Below, piece after piece: positions 25,720 through 35,242 of a DNA stretch of 64,000 nucleotides. Source of the stretch: Phaseolus vulgaris (taxonomy: Eukaryota; Streptophyta; Magnoliopsida; Fabales; Fabaceae). Positions within the stretch are counted from its first letter, which is position 1. Every line of letters begins with the position of its first letter. The position numbers and the translations under genes were made by a program. The stretch lies in the NCBI RefSeq assembly GCF_000499845.2, contig NC_023753.2, forward strand, positions 9,005,791 through 9,069,790, written 5' to 3'. A model generated the notes under the pieces. That model had not been told where the DNA came from. It ran no database searches and saw nothing but the letters and a program-made list of their open reading frames with translations.

Positions 25720-26530
25720 ACATTAAATTATTTTTAAAACATAACATATGTTACATCCCTATAATTCTAATCATTTGCATTCCTATAATTCTAATCATCA
25801 TATATGCTATAATTTTAATCGTCATCACATGTTAAATTCACTTTTACTGTTACGATGGTATCATCGAGCAGGAGTAGAAAACTTAATACACACATGCATC
25901 ATAGAGATAATAGCTCCAAGATCAATAAGTGTAGTAGGATCGATGATGGCTTCATATGGTGCGTTTCCTTCAACTAAAATATACTTGACTGACAAAGTTC
26001 GAAAATCTGAATTGGTACCGAATGTTGTTAGCAAACTAACACATCCTCTTGTTTGTAGTTCATTTCCTGTTAACGAAACCAAAGGTTTTGAATAGGGCTT
26101 TAGAAAGGAAGAGGGATACCCAGCTTTTGAAAGGTAGACCAATATAAAATGTTAAATAAGTTTTCCTGACGAATAAGAATTTTTTTAACTTTAATGTTGA
26201 CTAATGTGGCACTGATCACTATTTTATAGTTGTGTTCAGGAAACTCATTTTAGACTTTAGAGATTTCTTGGGGAAAGTTATACAACAGCAAATCCTCTGC
26301 AACAACAGTATTAATTGTGCCTTTGGCCTTTTTCGGATTATATAGAAAGATCTCATGTGAATATTATAAGTAACTCATATGAATATTATTAGTAAATGAA
26401 GAATGTCTTTTGGTTTGGTGCAATTGTTATGAGAAGATATTAATTATAAATCTTATGAATGCAATTTTCATGAGTATTATGTTGATTTTAGACATCATTT
26501 AATATATAAGATTTATTGAGATGTAGTTTC
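25720..26530 (-). repeat. Array unit 8, extended type with gag-pol linker, cut by the LINE at its right
   Basis: Antisense protease fragment at about 25865-26240. Unlike units 1-7 it continues into an extra segment (about 26236-26395) that reads KAKGTINTVVAEDLLLYNF on the minus strand. A GxINTI motif is typical of the linker just before the protease in Gypsy gag-pol. The same segment is present in the solitary unit at 12.05-12.23 kb. The unit stops at GATGTAGTTTC near 26530, where the large LINE begins. Confidence 0.78.
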
Positions 26531-26585
26531 AAAACACTTCTCTCTCTCTCTCTAACTTAATTGAAAGAACTTGTGTGTGTAAAGG

Positions 26586-28670
26586 GTGACGCCGATGGAA
26601 CACAGAGGAAGGACTCCTTTCTTCTTCTCTAACTTAGATTTATGGAAAATTTTCCAAAGATGGGGAAGGGTGAGTGATGTTTTCATTTCAAGCAGATTGA
26701 ATATAAAGAAACAAAGGTTTGGTTTTGTTAGATTTCAGGGTGTGCAGAATGTCAGGACGTTGGAGAATAAACTAAACACAATATGGATTGGGAGTTGGAA
26801 AATGAAGGCTAATAGACCGAAATACAATAAGGCAGCTGATACAAAGAAAGAATGGAATGCTAAGTTGAAAGAAAAGGCAACAGAAACAGTGAAAGAGATC
26901 AAGCAAGTGTGGAGGGCAAAAGGTAGTAATTCGTATGCTAACACTGTCAAGTATGGAAACAAAAACAGAGCACAATCCAATGACAGGGCAAGCTTGCACG
27001 TTATTCACTTTAGAGCAGAAGAATCTACCAGGGAATGGCTAAAGATGTGTTATATTGGGAGAGTATCAGACTTAAGTAAAGTTCTAAGTTTGAACGAAAG
27101 ATTCATCCTGGGAGGATTCGGTCATATAAAGGTTAAATATCTGGGTGGTTTTCATGTATTGTTGAAGGGGGAAAATGACACAAAAATCAAAGAAACTGTA
27201 GACGATAATAAAGAGTGGTTCGAAGAATTATTTGACACAATCATACCATGGGAAGAGCAATTTGTAGCGGTAGACAAATTGGTATGGGTGAGGTGTAGGG
27301 GCCTACCATTGAAGTTATGGAACGCTGATTTCTTCAAACACGTAGCAGCGTTATTGGGAACTTTGGTTGAGGTGGATGAAGCAACATTAGCACTGGAGCT
27401 CGAATACGCAAGGTTCAAAATTAGAGTATCAGTGGGTTGTGAGGCAAAGTTAACAAGCTATATGAGAATCAATGAAGTTCTGTATCAGGTATCGGTAGAG
27501 GAAGAATGCAATATCCCAGATTATAAGCTCTGCCAATGCCAGTGGGACGACGAAACTGGAAGTGCCGATACAGAGGCGGAATCAATTGGGTCCCAAGCAT
27601 CAGCCCAATCGGGATGTAGGGAGTTTGAGGAAAGCAAAGTTGAAGAGGAAGACTCGTCGGTAGAACCGCCTCCCATAGTACAAAGCCGCCGCAGATCGGA
27701 ACCGATTTTTCCGTCAAGATGTTGCGTGCCGCTTTTGGCAAGACCTACTGGACCTATCCCTGCACCTATTCGATCTACAACTAAGGGAAAGGAAGTGTTA
27801 GTGTCAGAACCCCCAACGGTCATAACCAGGGCTGACGTGGCAAACTGGTTTGGGCCTGTTGAATTGGGCCAAAGTGTGGAGCGTCAAAAAACTGCTGCGA
27901 AAGGAGTTGGGAGGTGCGGAGATCAAAACCCTAATTTCATTGAAGGCCCATCCGCAGGTAGGGAGGAGTTTCTATGGAGCGGTGTGCTTGGAAGCCCGCC
28001 TATCTCCGAAAGGAGTCACGTTTTGGGCGAAATAGAACAAGCAGGCCAGATTCAAACCACCATGGAACCATCTTTGAAGAACAAAAACAAAGAAAAGACC
28101 GCGACTCTTGTCAGATCGCACAGAGACGCGGCGTAGAGGAAAAGGGCAACGTTAAGCGCGTCGTTTTCGTCTGAACAAAGGGCTAGAATTTCCAATTCTC
28201 TATCCACATCATTGAAGGAGGTTGAAACCGCGGGGAAGCACGAACCAAAGACATCTATTTCGAGGGTGGAGGGCTCTTTACTTCAGACAAGTGAAAAGGA
28301 AGTTAACAAACTACCTAGGCAACAAATAGATAATGCCGATGAGCACAAATACAAGCAGTGCAACATCAATTTGGGGTCGAATCCGGGCAGAATAAGAAAT
28401 TCATTCCTACCGTTTGGCGAACAAAGAGAAAGGGGGGCTCAAACGCTTGCGGATGGTTCGCCCAATTTAACAAAGGTAATCAACGAATCCTTATCCATTT
28501 GTTCCCTAGGTACATCTGAAAGAAAAGTCTGTTGGGTGGGTGAAACAAGCAAAAACAACACGCGGGAAGACCAAAAATATGTAAGGTCAGCATTATCTCA
28601 AATTAGCAATTCTGTTTCTAATTTGGCTATTTATAATTGTAATCGTTTATTTTGGTTAAAAAAACGGTAG
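26586..28670 (+). pseudogene. LINE ORF1: RRM and DUF4283-type RNA-binding protein, one in-frame stop
   Basis: ORF1 of plant L1 elements encodes an RNA-binding protein that coats the element's RNA. The open part, 26586-28136, is 516 codons. Residues about 10-85 form an RRM with the RNP-like KKQRFGFVRFQGV. Residues about 130-300 (AEESTREWLKMCYIGRVSDL, then WVRCRGLPLKLWN) are of the DUF4283 kind common in plant LINE ORF1 and related gag-like proteins. The rest is polar and low in structure. A TAG at 28134-28136 ends it, but the same frame stays open again from 28137 to the TAG at 28668-28670, so the ancestral ORF1 was probably about 695 codons. The endonuclease start lies in this same frame further on, after two more stops. 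No CCHC knuckle is evident. Confidence 0.82.
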
Positions 28671-28775
28671 TCTAGAAACGATTAGGTTATGGGAATTGGG
28701 GAAAAAGATAGGGGCGTCTTGTGGGGAAGAAGGTAATGTAATGTTAAATTTAGAGGAACTGAAAGTAAGGGATAG

Positions 28776-31700
28776 GTGTCTCAAATCTCGAAGGGAAGAA
28801 GGGGAACATCGGGGGTTCTAATGAGAATTTTACCACTAAATGTGAGAGGGTTCGGGAACTCTGTGAAGTGGAGGTATGTTAAGGACTACATTAGAAAGGA
28901 AGATGTGAAAATGGTATGTTTGCAAGAAGTAAGAATGGAAAGTTTTAGTTTAAATAAGTGTTGCCAACTATGGGGGGACAATGACATTGATTATCTTTAT
29001 AGTGAACCATCAAATAGGGCAGGGGGTATTCTAACGATATGGCACAAAAAGTTTTTAAAGTGTACTAATCACATTATTGATAGATGGTTCATTGTGTTTA
29101 TTGGTCTGTCAAAGGAGAAAAATATCCATGTTATCATTGTAAATGTGTATTCTTCGTGTCTTATGCAAGTGAAAAGGAAAATGTGGGCAGATTTATTAGA
29201 GATTAGACAAAGGGAACAGTGTAATTCTTGGTGTGTTCTGGGAGACTTCAATTCGATAAGAAATGAAAGGGAACGAAGGGGGATAAATCGTCCTAGCGGT
29301 ATTAACCGAGAAATGCAAGGTTTTAATAACTTCATTGATAGTATGGGGATGGTGGATTTACCCTGTATTGGAAGAAAATTTACTTGGTACATGCCCAATG
29401 GCAAAGCTAAGAGCAGGCTGGACAGATTTTTAACTACTTTTTGACTGGTTACAACATTGGCCGGGAAGCAAGCAATATGTTTTAGATAGACAAATTTCTG
29501 ATCACTGTGCACTGGTGCTTAAATCAAACGTGGTGGATTGGGGGCCAAAACCTTTCAGGTTTCTTGACATCTAGCAGGAAGAGAAGGAGTTTGAAATTTT
29601 TGTCAAAAGTAAGTGGGAGAATTACTTGGTCCAAGGAAACGAAATCCTAGTGTTAAAGGTGAAACTGAAAATGCTAAAGAGTGACTTGAAAGGGTGGAAC
29701 AAAGACGTCTTTGGGCATACTGATAAGATTAAACTAGACATCGTGAAGAAAATACAAGAGTTAGATATGAGAGATGATGAAGATGGTTTGGATGAGAACA
29801 GGATTATGGAAAGAAAAGATCTCTTAAATCAGCTACAGGTTATAAATACGAGGAATGAGTCGTTATTACAACAAAAGTCAAGAGCACTGTGGATTAAGCA
29901 AGGGGATTCCAATTCTAAATTTTTTCATGCCTCGATCAAGTGGAGGAGAATGAGAAATGGGATAAAAGGAGTACTCTGTCAGAATTCAGGTAGTTGGGTG
30001 GAAGAACCTAATACGGTAAAGGAGATGGTTAAAGAGTTTTACAAGAATAAAATGATTGTTGTTGATGATATTGGAGTAAGGTTGGATAATGTGGAGTTCA
30101 AGAAGTTATTTGATCATGACAACAATTTCTTGACGGAACCTTTTGATGGAAAAGAAATAAAGGAAGCCATTTGGAATTGTGATAGCCATAAAAGTCCGGG
30201 CCCAGATGGTATAACCTTCAGCTTTATTAAAAACAACTGGGGTCTTCTTGAAAAGGACGTGGAGGGAGTAGTGAACTGCTTTTACAGAGAAGGGAAGATA
30301 CCGAAGGGTTGTAATGCTTCTTTCTTAACGTTGATTCCAAAGATTGAGAACCCCCAATCTCTAGAGGAGTACAGACCCATTTCATTAGTCGGTTGTGTGT
30401 ACAAGTTTCTGACCAAATTGTTAGCTAACAGGATTAAAAAAGTTATTGGGAAGGTGGTAGATGGGACACAATCAGCTTTTTTGTCTAATAGAGGTTTATT
30501 AGACATTGTCCTAGTGGTGAATGAGGTTATAGACGAGCTGAAAAGAAGAAAGAAGAGTGGGGTGGTAGTGAAACTCGATTTTGAGAAAGCATACGACTCA
30601 GTGAGTTGGGAGTTCTTATTTTACATAATGAGAATACTAGGGTTTTGTGAAAAATGGATCCAGTGGATTAGAGCTTGCCTAGAATCTGCTTCTGTCTCGG
30701 TTTTAGTAAATGGTAGCCCGACTAAGGAATTCAAGCCTTCTAGAGGTCTTAGACAAAGGGATCCGATGGCACCGTTTCTGTTTTTGATCGTCGCACAAGG
30801 ATTAGCGGGTCTAGTAAATGAAGCGATAAGGAAAAATCTGCTCTCGGGAATTAAAGTTGGGGGAAAAAAGGTGGATGTGAATTTACTCCAATTCGATGAC
30901 AACACCCTTTTCGTCTGTGAATCTAAGGTTCAGAATATCATATGCATTAAGGCAATCTTGAGATGTTTCGAATTAAGCTCTGGTCTTAGAGTCAATTACC
31001 ATAAGAGCAAAATTGGTGCAATTGGGGTAGGCAGGCATGAGATGAATGTGTACTCGGAAATACTTCATTGCAGTCTAATGAATATACCCTTTACATATTT
31101 AGGTCTACCTATAGGAGGTAATCCATCTAGATGTTCATTTTTGGAAACCTGTGCTTTTAAAGGTTAGAAAGAAACTTTCAGTGTAGAAGGGGAGGAACCT
31201 GTCTTTCGCAGGAAGAGTATGTCTTATAAAATCTGTCATCAGTGTTATACCACTCTTCTTTCTATCCTTTTTTTCAAAGCACCGATTGGAGTGTGCAAGG
31301 AGATAACGAAACTACAAAGAACTTTCTTGTGGGGTTGGGGAGCGGAAGGAAGGAAAATCGCTTGGACAAGTTGGGAAAATATTTGTAAGGCAAAAGAGGA
31401 GGGAGGCCTAGGTATTAGAAGCATTGAGTTGTTCAATAAGGTACTCCTGGCAAAATGGCTATGGAGATTGGGATCTCAAGAGTCTGGACTCTGGAAGGAT
31501 ATTCTAGAATCAAAGTATGGCCAGTGGGGAACGGCGATATCATATGCACCAATTCGAAAGGGGTATACATCTAGATGGTGGAGTGATCTAGCCAAGGCTA
31601 GTCTTTCTGACCAAGGGGCCAATTGGTTCAATCAGAATTTGGGTTGGAAAGTGGGTTCTGGGGAGAAGATCAAATTTTGGGAGGACGAGTGGTTAACCAA

Positions 31701-32520
31701 TGGTCAACTCAAAACAAGATATGAGAGGTTATATAATAACTCGGAACTCAAAGACAAGTATATTGGTAGTTGTGGAAGCTGGACTATGGAAGGGTGGGAG
31801 TGGAACTTCAGTTGGAGAAGAGATTGGTTTGAATGGGAGAAAAGTATGGTTGAGGAATTCATGACAATTATATCTCAAGCGATACCACAACAAGAGGTTG
31901 AGGATATTCGAATTTGGATCGATCCTCCGTCATATACATTCACGGTGAAATCAGCCTACAACAGGTTAGTAAAGCATAATACAGGGGGGGTTTGAAGGTG
32001 TTCGAACTACTTTGGAATTTAAAGGTCATGCCATCAGCTAAGTTTTTTGTGTGGAGGGCATTATCGGATGATTAGCAACAAAACAGAATTTGCATAAAAG
32101 GGGCGTGTTATTGGGGGATATTCTATGTGTGTTTTGTGGAAAAGAGGAAGAAACATGTTCACATATCCTTGTTTCATGTGAAGAATCAATTAAAGTATGG
32201 AACATGTGCTATAGTTGGATGGGAGTAAGTTCGGTGAACTATAATGTATTGAATCATCATTTTGAACAATTTCCTGGCATATGTTCTAATCAAGAGGTCA
32301 ATAGGTTATGGAAAGGTCTTTTGGGTATCAGTTGTTTGGTGTATATGGAAGCACAGAAATAGGATTATCTTTAACCAAGCCAAGTTAGATGTGGAGGAAA
32401 TCTTCACTTTGGCACAAGTACAATCATGGGTTTTTATGAAACACAAAGAAAGGAAAGCCACTTTTTCATTTTCCGATTGGATTTTATCTCCTATAACATG
32501 TATCAATATGGTTAATAGAT
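28776..32520 (+). pseudogene. LINE ORF2: endonuclease, reverse transcriptase and zf-RVT, broken
   Basis: The endonuclease (28821-29573) of the APE/EEP type shows ILPLNVRGFGN, VCLQEVRME, WCVLGDFNSI and SDHCALVL, so the main catalytic motifs remain apart from a W to L change in the first. A frame change near 29440 and a stop at about 29572 follow. The RT is open at 29626-31167: SPGPDGITF, EYRPISLVGCVYK, KLDFEKAYDSVSWEF (motif A). Motif B reads GLRQRDPMAPFLF with R for the usual G, and motif C reads QFDDNTLF in place of QYADDTLF, so the second catalytic Asp is Asn. Both changes predict a dead polymerase. After a frame break at 31167 the next pieces are 31219-31995 (WASW-like WTSWENIC, LGWKVGSGEKIKFWEDEW) and 32090-32520, with the zinc-binding CVFCGKEEETCSHILVSCEE and WCIWKHRNRIIFNQ. 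Confidence 0.9.
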
Positions 32521-33456
32521 AATGTTTTATTCTGTTATTAATATCATGCTTGTTGGTTGGCTGCTACAACATTTTTAAAATTAAATTGCTTAAGACCTAT
32601 GGGTTGGACCTGGTTTTGCTTATCTAAGTTGTGATGAGGTGGGGAAGGTGTTTTCTCTCTTTATTGCAGGAAATAGGGAGGATATCAGATAAAAATCAGC
32701 AGATTCCTATCAAGCAGTGGCGTGGAAGGTGTTTGTCTTGGTGCAGGTAAACGGGAGGACAACAACTAACATTTTTAAGATGTTAGAAGTTTAAGGGAAG
32801 CGGAAGAGAAGAATGTTGATGAAAGCTGGGACATAGGGAGATTATAGAACAATCACAATCTTAAGCTGTTAAATTTTCTGTTAAAGGAGCTACCTTAGAA
32901 GTTAGATTATTGGAAACCAAAACTGGTTTGTGCAGTAAGTGTTAGTGAGGTCCTGTAATGCTAGAATGTATAAATGGCTTGGGGGTTAGCTTTATGCAGA
33001 TGTCTTGTCTTAGGTTGTGTGGTTACACATGTTTTGTTAGTTTGCTGTCAGGTTTTTATAAGTAGTTGTAAGAAGGTAAGTTTTTCTTTCTTTCTTTTGC
33101 TTTCTTTTTGTTTGTTTTTACTTTCCCTTTCCCATTTTTAGTGGGTTTGTATAAGGGTTGGGACACCCCTAAAGTGCTCCATTATTTTATTTAATTCTTT
33201 GCTGAAAAAAAAAATAGTTGTTCTCTCTTTCATGCAGAGTCATAACAATAAGAAAGTAAAAAGTAATAAATAAATAAATTTTCTTTTATTAACACAAACG
33301 CAATAAATAGTGATAACTAGAACAAGATATAACTAACACAAGTTCTTGTTAAAGAACATTTATTTTATTTATGATAGATGAAGCTGATGTGACAAAATGA
33401 TAAATATCACTTTTTACTTTTTATGTAGGTGAATTGACAATGAGTATCAATGTATC

Positions 33457-33826
33457 GACTAAGAAAAACATGAAATAGAAACCAATTTTAGAGACAAAAA
33501 ATAAATTCTAAATTCGTTTGTTAACTAAATTAGAGACCATTTTAGAAACTAAAAAAAATGGTTTCTAAATTAGTTTTTATTATTGTTAAATGATTTCTAA
33601 ATTGGCATCTAATTAGCTACCAATGTTTTAACTACCAATTATTTAGTTTCTAAATTTGGTAGCGAAAACCTTGGTTGCTAATTAAATATCAATTTAAAAA
33701 CCATTTAACAATAATAGAAACTAATTTAGCAACCGAAATTTTTTTAGTCTCTAATTTAGTCACTATAACAACTAATTATTTTTTGTCTCTAAATATTGGT
33801 TTCTATTTTATGATTTTTATGTAGTG
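33457..33826. mobile_element. 370-bp fold-back MITE with CACTA-like end and 3-bp target duplication
   Basis: The right end, read inward on the minus strand, begins CACTACATAAAAATCATA and then AAATAGAAACCAATATTTAG; the left end begins GACTAAGAAAAACATGAAAT and then AGAAACCAATTTTAGAGAC. Almost the whole element is an imperfect inverted repeat: left and right arms both carry GAGACAAAAAATAA, AACTAAATTAGAGAC and a CTAATTAGC(T/A)ACCAA-type segment. ATC flanks it on both sides (33454-33456 and 33827-33829). R copies 1 and 2 have the unoccupied TCAATGTATCACTAC. A CACTA-type end and a 3-base duplication fit a non-autonomous En/Spm-like element. Confidence 0.8.
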
Positions 33827-33885
33827 ATCACTACCTTATTTTAATCCCTTTTTCTTTTGAATAAAGATTCTTTGACACCAAAAAC

Positions 33886-34270
33886 CCAATATTGTCCACA
33901 CGGTGAAGACTAACCCGGTACTGACTCGGTACTCGATTCAAATTCGGATCTACACCGACCGATATGATCAACCGTAAAGCTGATTAATAATTCGCGTTTA
34001 TTAATCTTTATTAAGTCCATTAACAATAATGGCTCCACACTAATCATATAAATTAGCACAGGTCCCAAAAGAACAGGTACACAATCATCTAATCCTAAAT
34101 ATTGAGTGTTGAATGCTGAGAGTTAACCTAAGCGTTGGAGTACCTTTTGCAGATACCATCTGAGTCTGGAGCGAGCAAGGAGGAGGAGTGGAAGAGCGAG
34201 AGGATGAGAGTTCAACCAAAAAAAGGAAAATAGTTCTCTTGATTCCAACTTCGTTCTAGAAGATAAACAT
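33886..34270 (+). mobile_element. LTR-like insert inside repeat R copy 3
   Basis: Homologous to the insert at 13741-14165: GACTAACCCGGTACTGACTC, ATGGCTCCACACTAATCATA and GAGTGTTGAATGCTGAGAGT are shared, as is the GAGCGTTGGAGTACCTTTTGCAG end region. It interrupts the same point of R as in copy 1. Probably a solo LTR or its remnant. Confidence 0.55.
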
Positions 34271-34560
34271 TAAAAAATATTTACCTACTAATTCCTTACA
34301 ATAATATATTAATATTTTAAATTAAAAAGTAAACAAAAATAATTAAAATATTATTTTTTTAAAATTGTACAGGGTATATATTTACTGTATATATGTATCA
34401 ATGTTTTTTTTTTCAACGAAGCAACCAGACTTTATTGAATAGTATATTTTTTAAATTACATACTATAAATATATATTCTAATTCAGTGACAACGATGCTG
34501 ATAAAGAAAAAATAAATTCAGTGACAGCGAAAATAATAAAGACGAAATATCAACATTAAA

Positions 34561-35089
34561 TTCTTTATCAAATATAATTTCAAGCTTTGGAATTTCATAC
34601 ATATGAGTGTGTAATTAATTTACCTATTATTAAATATATGTAGAATGCATGGATGTCCTTATTTTTCTTACATTTCATTTTTTATTTAATAAACTTCTGG
34701 TGTCATCATCATGTATTTTTTACTGCTCAGCATTTTTTTTTTCTGGAATATATTTGAGTGGGTTACAGAGTAATGAGCAAAGGCCTTTTAAAGGCCTAAA
34801 GGGAGGCATAAACTAAGGGAGATTATTCCTGCACCATATCATTTGTGGCAGAACCAACATGTCTATTGTATCTTTAACGAAATAAAATTTAACTTAATAT
34901 CTTTAATGAAATAAAATTTAGGCAAATAATCAAGTTATTGTATTACATTACCATCAAACATATCCATAAACGATTATCCAATTTTTTGTCCTTAAAACTA
35001 ACACTCTTAGAAAAATTATGTATCAAATTAATTTTTAACATTACATAACTTATTACCCAATATATAAACAATAAAATTAAAAAAAAATT
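34561..35089. other. AT-rich spacer
   Basis: No gene is recognised. A small palindromic AAAGGCCTTTTAAAGGCCT segment occurs near 34779-34797. Confidence 0.45.
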
Positions 35090-35242
35090 ATGACATGGCA
35101 GAAGTCGTGCCAAGTTGACACGACTTCAGTATGACATGGTTGAAGTCGTGCCAAGTTGGCACGACTTTAGTATGACATGGCAGAAGTCGTGCCTAATTGG
35201 GACGACTTCTGCATATGAAGTCGTACCGAATTGGCACAATTT
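35090..35242. repeat. Minisatellite, 41-bp unit with internal inverted repeat
   Basis: Three full copies (35090-35130, 35131-35171, 35172-35212) and a partial fourth. Each begins ATGACATGG and contains GAAGTCGTGCCAA...TTGGCACGACTTC-type arms, so every unit can fold into a hairpin with a stem of about 11-13 bases. It is much richer in GC than its surroundings. Confidence 0.92.

Larger units (their letters stand above)
17633..26530 (-). repeat. Tandem array of ~1.1-kb units derived from a Ty3/Gypsy gag-pol protease region
   Basis: Eight units lie head to tail in one orientation, with starts (marked by AAATTATTCTTAAAGCATAA) near 17633, 18737, 19847, 20955, 22080, 23192 and 25720, and one unit whose start is deleted near 24003. 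Spacing is 1104-1125 bases. Each unit has, on the plus strand, a TATAATTCTAATCAT leader, then about 300 bases that encode a retropepsin fragment on the minus strand, then about 700 bases of AT-rich DNA with ACCCAGCACGGATATTTTAT. The minus-strand peptide runs NILYRSTFQKLGIP, PYSKPLVSLTGYELQTRGC, then LLTTFGTNSHFRTLSVKYIL, EGNAPYEAIIGR and LGAIISMMHVSIKF. From known Gypsy elements this is the region from just after the catalytic aspartate to the end of the protease. The active-site DTG/DSG position reads IREENLF or DREENLF, so no unit is catalytically competent. Confidence 0.85.
26531..33214 (+). mobile_element. LINE (L1-type non-LTR retrotransposon), near full length, inactive
   Basis: It has all expected parts in order: a short CT-rich 5' leader, ORF1 with an RRM, an endonuclease, a reverse transcriptase, a zf-RVT-type C-terminus, a 3' UTR of about 690 bases and a terminal A tract at 33205-33214 after GTATAAGGGTTGGGACACCC. 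The left flank is the truncated array unit 8, while the right flank is repeat R copy 3. No certain target duplication is visible; TAGTT occurs near both edges but is too short to count. Confidence 0.9.
33224..34560 (+). repeat. Anonymous repeat R, copy 3 (carries MITE and LTR-like insert)
   Basis: Longest R copy. It shares TCATAACAATAAGAAAGTAA with copy 1, ATAGATGAAGCTGATGTGAC with copy 2, and GACGAAATATCAACATTA at its end with copy 2. Two insertions absent from copy 2 lie within it, at 33457-33826 and about 33886-34270. Confidence 0.75.

Noticed and set aside
26735..27823. Several minus-strand open frames over LINE ORF1
   Set aside because: They are antisense shadows of ORF1, without any recognisable domain.
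26520..33230. TAGTT as a target duplication of the large LINE
   Set aside because: Five bases in AT-rich DNA is not significant, and the two flanks belong to different repeats.
35090..35242. CRISPR-like array
   Set aside because: Contiguous 41-base tandem units without spacers in a plant genome: a minisatellite.
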